Assembly: GCA_015680685.1 (NCBI GenBank)
Contig: MNCI01018161.1
Coordinates: 579,461 to 643,460 of the forward strand
Origin: Gnetum montanum
Taxonomy: Eukaryota > Streptophyta > Gnetopsida > Gnetales > Gnetaceae
Length of the DNA: 64,000 nt
Direction of reading: 5' to 3'
Position 1 is the first letter of the stretch; each line of letters begins with the position of its first letter. The notes under the pieces were generated by a model. It was not told the DNA's origin. It did not search any database and saw nothing but the letters and a program-made list of their open reading frames with translations. Shown piece after piece: positions 59,273 through 64,000 of the stretch. The position numbers and the translations under genes are program-made.

Positions 59273-60056
59273 GCGCTAAACTAAGATGGGATCCTTCTGA
59301 GAGCATCAGCATGGAAAGCCTAACCACACTCCCCCCAGAAGTGGAGCAGGTGCCAAGGCCTATCTTGAGGGCGTTGCGGAAAGCCTTGCACATAATGCTA
59401 AGTCATTATGGACTTGTAGGCGTTCCATCAAGCAGTTGTGGTTACAAATACAGGCAAAAGAGAAGGAAGTCTCCGAATTGTCAGAGGACCGTGACGATTT
59501 AAAGGCTCAATACGAGTTCGCCACTGCTAGACTAAGTGGAGATTGCTCTTGGCGAACGTCGGAGGTTACATACACTAGGTATTGGAACCTTTTGAATTGT
59601 CATGCATCACTGACTCAGAGAATGGCAGAACGCAAAGCTCAGATTGATCTCCTGAACCTCAAGTGTCAAGACTGGAAGGCTTTTGCTTCCAAGGTTCGTA
59701 AATGGGGTCAGGATGAGAAAAACCATAAACATCAGTACAAGAAGTCGTTGAAAGAGGTGTCGATTGAAAAGCGTCAGTTAGAGATGTTTGTGGAGGATTT
59801 GGGTTTGTGCTCTGCCTTCGATACGTTCGCCCAAAACACAACTGTAGAAATGGAATCACCTACCAAGGTGATTACAACGGCTTCTGGGGAGGTGTCGGTA
59901 GGTGAATTCCCTCTAAAATGCCCTATCTGGTCAGCGGTCGACAAAGGCAAGGCTTTGGCGGATGTTGACTTAGGCCTGGACGGGATAGATTGGGCCAGTG
60001 TTCCAGAGGAAGAAATCCTTCATCGGCTCGAATTCGGTCTAGGGGGATCCCCTATG
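59273..60056 (+). CDS. antisense gene exon 7, coiled coil
   Basis: Joins in phase after GTGGGTAG: GAKLRWDPSESISMESL, PEVEQVPRPILRALRKALH. A shift near 59.39 kb leads into a long charged helix: LQIQAKEKEVSELSEDRDDL, AERKAQIDLLNLKCQDW, KSLKEVSIEKRQLEMFVEDL. Then comes a tail DLGLDGIDWASVPEEEILHR. The 3' border reads ATAAGTG where GTAAGTG is expected, a G-to-A loss of the splice donor. Confidence 0.65.
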
Positions 60057-60156
60057 ATAAGTGTTTTGTTCCTATAGGGTTAATTTATTGGATAGCGTTT
60101 AAAATTTTAACATGCACTCATTATATATTATTTTTTGTTATTTTTGGTGTCTTCAG

Positions 60157-60258
60157 GATGAAGGTGGCAACGAAGCCCGAGAAGCGGGCCCTAGTGGAGC
60201 AGGGGCCCCTGACGTTGGTGACTCTAAGGGGGACAATCCTCCTGTCCCGGACATTTAG
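60157..60258 (+). CDS. antisense gene exon 8 and stop
   Basis: After GTGTCTTCAG: DEGGNEAREAGPSGAGAP and DVGDSKGDNPPVPDI, then TAG. Glycine/proline-rich C-terminus. Confidence 0.6.
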   Translation, partial: DEGGNEAREAGPSGAGAPDVGDSKGDNPPVPDI

Positions 60259-60344
60259 TGTTTTTTAGTGTGTTTTTTTTTTGGTTTTTGGTTTTTGCTA
60301 ATTCAAATTGATACAAGCGTTGTAACTTTGTACAATATTGCGTG

Positions 60345-60350
60345 AATAAA
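60345..60350 (+). terminator. poly(A) signal of the antisense gene
   Basis: AATAAA 87 bases after the stop codon, with TGTAA and TTTGTA upstream, as plant 3' ends usually have. Confidence 0.6.
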
Positions 60351-60480
60351 TATTTTTGTTGATTTTTAATTTTTTTGCACATACGACATGACATTAAAAT
60401 GTTTTTGGGTTTGCTTTTTTGTTTTAAATGTAACGCACTGAAGTAATGATAAATGATATGTAAAAAGGAAAACAAGGTAT

Positions 60481-60782
60481 GCACTAGTTTAATGCCATTG
60501 CGGGCCCCTATGCGTAGTTTAAGGCCATTTCGAGCCCCATTGTAGACGAGTAACATTTTAGGTAAAGTGGATAGGTTTCTTGATGGACCGACCATTTCTG
60601 ATCGTGGCTAGTTCTATGCCATTGCGGACACGATAGTTTAACGTCTTTCTGGACAAGGAGTGTCGTTAAATTTTAATTTTTTTTGTTTTTAGTGCTTATC
60701 GTAGTTTAATGTCATTTCAGACTGCATATAGTTTAACGTCGTTTTGGACGTAGGGTAGTTTAACGTCGTTTCAGACCAAGGT
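60481..60782. repeat. hairpin repeats at the right edge of the interruption
   Basis: Seven units of AGTTTAA followed by a stem of three or more pairs and a six-base loop: GCCATTGCGGGC, GGCCATTTCGAGCC, GCCATTGCGGAC, GTCTTTCTGGAC, GTCATTTCAGAC, GTCGTTTTGGAC and GTCGTTTCAGAC. Stems change from GCC/GGC to GTC/GAC together. Confidence 0.85.
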
Positions 60783-61034
60783 ATTTTATTTCAGTTGTTT
60801 TTTGATTTTCTTTATTTTTATGTCAGGGGTTGTATCGACCGGCACGATTTTGTATTCTCCGTCTCCTTCGTTGATCACGTTGAATGGTAATTCAGTCTAG
60901 GGGACGTTCGATAGAATGTTTTCGGTATCAGTATTTTCAGGTGTTTCAGTGTCAGTCGCTGCTTCCGTATCAGTTTCTTCATGAGGTGACATATGTAAAA
61001 TGTTAGATGCAGGTGTTTCAGTTTTAGGAGACTC

Positions 61035-61751
61035 CTATCCCATGTTTGAAGGTTTACCACCCACCAATTGTGATTTGTTTGCTTCATTTTGACTAGGCTT
61101 GTCGAGTTCAACCTCGAAGCCTTGGTCTATATCTATGTGTGATGAAATGATGGGAGTGGTTGCTTCCCCATGTATGATGATTTTGCCACCCTGATAGGGT
61201 AGGTGAATCTCTTGATGTATAGGGGAGGAAACAGCTCTTAGTTGCGCCAACCAGGGTCTTCCTAATATTAGGTTGAAACCCGGCATTTCATCGACAACTA
61301 GGAAGTCAGCGGATGTGGGGAACTGGTCTCCCGCTACGAAATCTAAGGTTATCGCGCCTTTGACCAGTACACGTGACCCGTTGAACGACTTTAAACATGT
61401 TGTTGTCGTAGGTTTAATCAAGTCAGTAAGTCCCAGTTTTTCAATGATGTGATAGGGTACAACGTTGGTTGCTACCCCGTCGTCTACGTGGACTCTATGT
61501 ATTTTGAACTGGTTTATATGTATGGTTATGAACATGGGGATTTTCATTGTCTCCCCCGTCTTCTTGTCTACTTTGATGTTATCATCATGGAAGCTCAAGG
61601 GTTTAGGGATGGCACCGTGAGATGGATACATTACAGCATGAATGGCCGGTTCGCTTGGAGGCAAGTCCTCACTGACCTGGATGGACGTTAGCATGCGTGC
61701 GAGAGCTTCCCGATGAGTTTGGGATGTTAGGACTAAGTCATACAAGCTCAA
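61035..61751 (-). pseudogene. retroviral-type aspartic protease
   Basis: 238 open codons. The active site is RVHVDDGVATNVVPYHIIEK, where D-D-G replaces the more common D-S/T-G but fits Tat/Ogre-type proteases that use D-G/D-G. Downstream features are ITLDFVAGDQFPTSADFLVV, then FNLILGRPWLAQLRAVSSPI, the flap and the ILGRPWL signature of this clade. A linker of about 70 residues precedes it. Confidence 0.88.
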
Positions 61752-62030
61752 AGAAGTGTTCTTTTATTTCAGTGCTTGGGTGACTTGTGTTAGGGCCATC
61801 GCAAAGTCTCTACTGTTAGAGACGTTCTTGTCGGCAACGATTGGGTCCATTGGGCCCAACAGCTTTATTTCGTGTTTTAGTGGCCTGTCATTTTTTCTCT
61901 GTGTTGTAGTTTTAGATGGTTCATGTTGCCTTGATGACGGTTCACCCTGATTACTTGCATTTGACTGATCGTTAGTCGGCGACATGGGTATGGAATTGAG
62001 TGGAGTAGGTCTGGGTAGCCCCAGAGCCAA

Positions 62031-62660
62031 TCATTGGTGCTCTTTCTCCAAGCGTTCATGCGTAAGCCTATCAGCTAAGCGTTCTCGCGTATGGCGTGGA
62101 GGTGGAGCCGGTTTCAGGGCCTCAAATTTCCTTAGGATGCACACCACATATGGAGATGGGTGGGGTTGTGTTTGGTCAGTGGGAGGCGTTTGAGCTGAAG
62201 GCTGGCCAGGGACCCTAACGACATAGGGGCGAGGTTTGCCCTGCACCTGTGTGGTAGAGGTTTGATGATTGTTAGGACTTTTGGGTGTCCTAACAACATA
62301 CGGGGTTGGTTTCGGTGGAGGTTGGACCTCCGCTGTTGCAATGGCTGGTGGTACTCAGACTACGAAAGGAGCAGGCCGAGTGTGAGGGATTAGTGGCTTT
62401 GAGGGTGTAGGTACGGCCGAAGGTATATGGACGACATAGGGCTGCTGGGGGATGCGTGGTGATTGGGGTGTGGGTGTGGTCACGGCGGGAGGAATCCGCA
62501 CTACGAATGGCCTATGGGACGTTTCTTGTGTGTTTTGAGGGTAGATGGTGTTAATGTTACTTGCCTCGGAATCATCATCAAAGTAGATCATGCTAATCAC
62601 GTACGGGGCCTCTTGGGTGTTCAGGGGATCCTTGTACACCCCCATAGCCTGATTCTGTGG
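62031..62660 (-). pseudogene. proline-rich linker with PYVVRIP repeats
   Basis: Same frame as gag and protease. A short motif recurs six times about 20-40 residues apart: RPFVVRIPPAV, QPYVVHIPSAV, APFVV-stop-VPPAI, TPYVVRTPKSP, RPYVVRVPGQP and SPYVVCILRKF. An earlier variant APYVISMIYFDDD also occurs. Between copies the sequence is P, T, S and Q rich. No function known to me. Confidence 0.75.
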
Positions 62661-63794
62661 CTAGACTGGGTTAGCCTCATCAAAAGTGATTTTGCCATCA
62701 TCAATCATCCGCTGGATATCCTGCTTCAGGGTGAAGCAGTAATCTGTTCCGTGCCCGTTGCGTTGATGGTAGTCGCAGAAGCGATCCATCCTAAAGCCTT
62801 TTGGTATGGGCGGCTCATCCAGGGTTGCTAAGCTTGGGTTCTGTATGAGTTGGAAGAACCGCTCGTGTCTTTGGATGGCTGCAAGGGATAACTGATTATG
62901 TGTCATCAGCCTAGCTTTTAGGAGCTGATTAAAAAGTTGGGATGGTTTCATCGGCAGAGGCATGTATTGAGAGGGTTCTTTCTTCTCGAAATTGCGTGTA
63001 TGGTTTGTTGGGTTCTGTGATGATGATGACTCCGGGGCTGTTGTGGGAGCGGGTTTATAGTAGTTAGTAGGGGTTGCGAGTGGTTTTTGTTGGGGTGTGA
63101 TGTTCGTTTGTTGGGCTCCTGCTATCGCTGCTATAGTTGTCTTGGCTTTCTCTTTATCCTTTTTAGTGTGTTGGTTTCTGAAGGCCAAGTATGCCGGGTC
63201 ATGGCTGTTTTGAGCCGCTTCCTCTATGTTTTTTATCTGTACACATGCCTGATTAAGATCACGCGTGTTAAGGTAATATAATTTGGACTTGAAAAAATCG
63301 TTGACGGCCCCCTTCAGAATTGTAAGCAGATAGGTTGGAGAGATTCGTTCGTGTAGCTCATTGAGAGCCGCACTCCATCTCTGAATAAACTTCTGCACAG
63401 GTTCAAGTGGTGCTTGCTTGACCTGCATGAGGCTGTCCAGCATGGCCTCAGGTTTCAATTTGTACTTGAACTGGGTCACGAATTGGCGTAAAAGATCGTC
63501 CAAGGAGAAGATAGAGTTCCTGGGCAGAGCCTGGTACCAGTCAAGTGCTCTCCCCACGAGCGACATGGGGAATACTCGTAGTATGGAGTGGGGCCATGCC
63601 TGGAGCAACGCGCACTCTAATCTAAATGTTATGAGGTGAGCATTGGGATCTGTCTCCCCATTGTACTTGGTCAATGTGGGCAAGAAGACACCCTTAGGTA
63701 AGGTTAGAGGTGGGACTGAAGAGCTGATGGGGTCATCATTGTAGAAGTCCACTAAGTTCAGTTCTCCGTCAGCGGCTGTTTTGAGGCGTTTCAC
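62661..63794 (-). pseudogene. gag (capsid and zinc finger)
   Basis: 377 uninterrupted codons. The capsid core is recognised by LTKYNGETDPNAHLITF, RVFPMSLVGRALDWYQALP, IFSLDDLLRQFVTQF and QVKQAPLEPVQKFIQRW (Retrotrans_gag family). A basic, proline- and glutamine-rich segment follows (KKDKEKAKTTIAAIAGAQQ). Near the end a CX3H-type zinc finger DRFCDYHQRNGHGTDYCFTL is typical of Tat-lineage gag. The N-terminus (63795-64000) continues in the same frame with three stops and runs off the window. Confidence 0.92.
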
Positions 63795-64000
63795 CTCATC
63801 AGTGAGCTCCTACATTAATTTTTTGGCATCCGCCCAGTCTTGGGTTCTCGGTGACGTGGCGGCTTAGAGTTGTGATATACTGTACAAGTTAGATTGTTGT
63901 ATGGTGGGCTGAAAGGCCGACAGCTACGCAGGTGGTGGTTGTGCTTGCGGAAAGGTTACGGTGGGTTGCACTAAGGATGGCACGTTGTATGGGAAATGTT

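Larger units (their letters stand above)
55610..60365 (+). pseudogene. eight-exon gene antisense to the host retrotransposon
   Basis: Lies between protease and reverse transcriptase of the minus-strand element, transcribed the opposite way. Inferred exons: 55825-55955, 56663-57095, 57190-57452, 57542-58581, 58681-58911, 58999-59193, 59273-60056 and 60157-60258, coding for roughly 1,060 residues. Junctions 1-2, 3-4, 4-5, 5-6, 6-7 and 7-8 join in phase. The 2-3 junction is off by one base, and two internal shifts are suspected near 57.85 and 59.39 kb. In-frame stops (four or more in exon 4, one each in exons 5 and 6) all fit C-to-T changes. Parts in order: basic N-terminus, HAD phosphatase-like domain, retroelement-associated domain, acidic linker, coiled coil, glycine/proline tail. 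The product name is unknown. This copy is inactive; an intact parent copy is expected elsewhere in the genome. Confidence 0.75.
49077..64000 (-). mobile_element. young Tat-type Ty3/gypsy retrotransposon, truncated by the window edge
   Basis: The order on the minus strand is gag, proline-rich linker, protease, a 5.5-kb interruption with an opposite-strand gene, reverse transcriptase, RNase H, second RNase H, integrase, repeat-rich 3' region, polypurine tract and 3' LTR. The dual RNase H and the gag zinc finger CDYHQRNGHGTDYC place it in the Tat lineage (Ogre/Retand relatives). It interrupts ORF3 of element A3 at 49,076. The 5' LTR lies beyond 64,000, so LTR age and target duplication cannot be read. 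Its base composition is richer in G+C than all sequence to the left, in line with recent insertion. Confidence 0.9.
60786..64000 (-). pseudogene. gag-protease frame of the young element (5' end outside window)
   Basis: One frame without any shift from the window edge to the TAA at 60786. Nine internal stops (63810, 63864, 63924, 62661, 62355, 62031, 61764, 61035, 60897) are all explicable as CAG, CAA or CGA changed to TAG, TAA or TGA. It thus once encoded a gag-protease polyprotein of more than 1,070 residues. The C-terminal extension after the protease is acidic and repetitive (EETDTEAATDTETPENTDTE). Confidence 0.85.

Noticed and set aside
60786-61030. A clear sense-strand splice donor for an Ogre-like intron after the protease
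   Set aside because: No GTAAGT-like site was found in the expected place, so the intron is proposed only as a hypothesis and not listed as a feature.
1-64000. tRNA, rRNA or other structured RNA genes
   Set aside because: Looked for the TGGCGCC-type and GGTTC-type tRNA words and rRNA landmarks; only the retroelement primer sites were found. A covariance-model scan would be needed to be sure.

Overview
The window is nuclear DNA of a seed plant with a large, transposon-dominated genome. Four things point this way: several generations of nested and decayed LTR retrotransposons, plant-type spliced genes and pseudogenes (an HD-Zip class IV homeodomain gene and a germin-like gene), plant-style TATA boxes, and no prokaryotic gene organisation. 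The heavily degraded but still legible old elements would suit a gymnosperm; that part is inference. No intact single-copy host gene was found, and no rRNA, tRNA or CRISPR array was seen by eye.

Layout of the old part (1-49,076). 1-6.1 kb is unexplained. 6.1-6.8 kb holds a three-exon HD-Zip IV pseudogene. 7,436-16,119 (minus) is a whole LTR element: matched 0.8-kb LTRs, near-matching 5-bp target duplications, a tRNA-Asp-type primer binding site, a gag relic and a third ORF (ORF3), but no pol. ORF3 relics recur at 17.3-18.8 kb and 46.6-49.07 kb. A related pol-bearing family (Athila-like Ty3/gypsy) has relics at 19.5-23.4 kb (minus), 27.7-38.8 kb (minus, interrupted) and 39.97-43.4 kb (plus). 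At 24.73-27.65 kb an LTR-like stretch is split by an old solo LTR (25,374-26,842). At 31.0-34.1 kb lie a germin-like pseudogene and a Copia-like LTR. A LINE endonuclease relic sits at 38.9-39.65 kb.

Layout of the young part (49,077-64,000). One much younger Ty3/gypsy element of the Tat type lies on the minus strand and runs off the right edge. From its 3' end it has a 1.3-kb LTR, polypurine tract, repeat-rich 3' region, pol (integrase, a second archaeal-like RNase H, RNase H and reverse transcriptase in one frame), a 5.5-kb interruption, then protease, a proline-rich linker and gag in another single frame. Its reading frames are broken almost only by TAG, TAA and TGA codons explainable as C-to-T changes; integrase also seems to have a short in-frame deletion.

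The main find is that interruption. Between protease and reverse transcriptase lies a complete-looking gene on the opposite (plus) strand: TATA box, ATG, eight inferred exons whose phases mostly join exactly, seven introns, stop codon and poly(A) signal (55,610-60,350). Exons 2-3 resemble a plant FCP1/NIF-type HAD phosphatase fold with altered catalytic residues. Exon 4 resembles the retroelement-associated ORF3 domain and exon 7 a coiled coil. An antisense gene can keep its introns through retrotransposition because the element's own transcript shows them in reverse. It sits where Ogre-type Tat elements have an intron. The same palindromic GCGTATACGC array occurs in the element's LTR and in the antisense gene's leader and first intron, and hairpin-forming repeats with compensating base changes flank the interruption.
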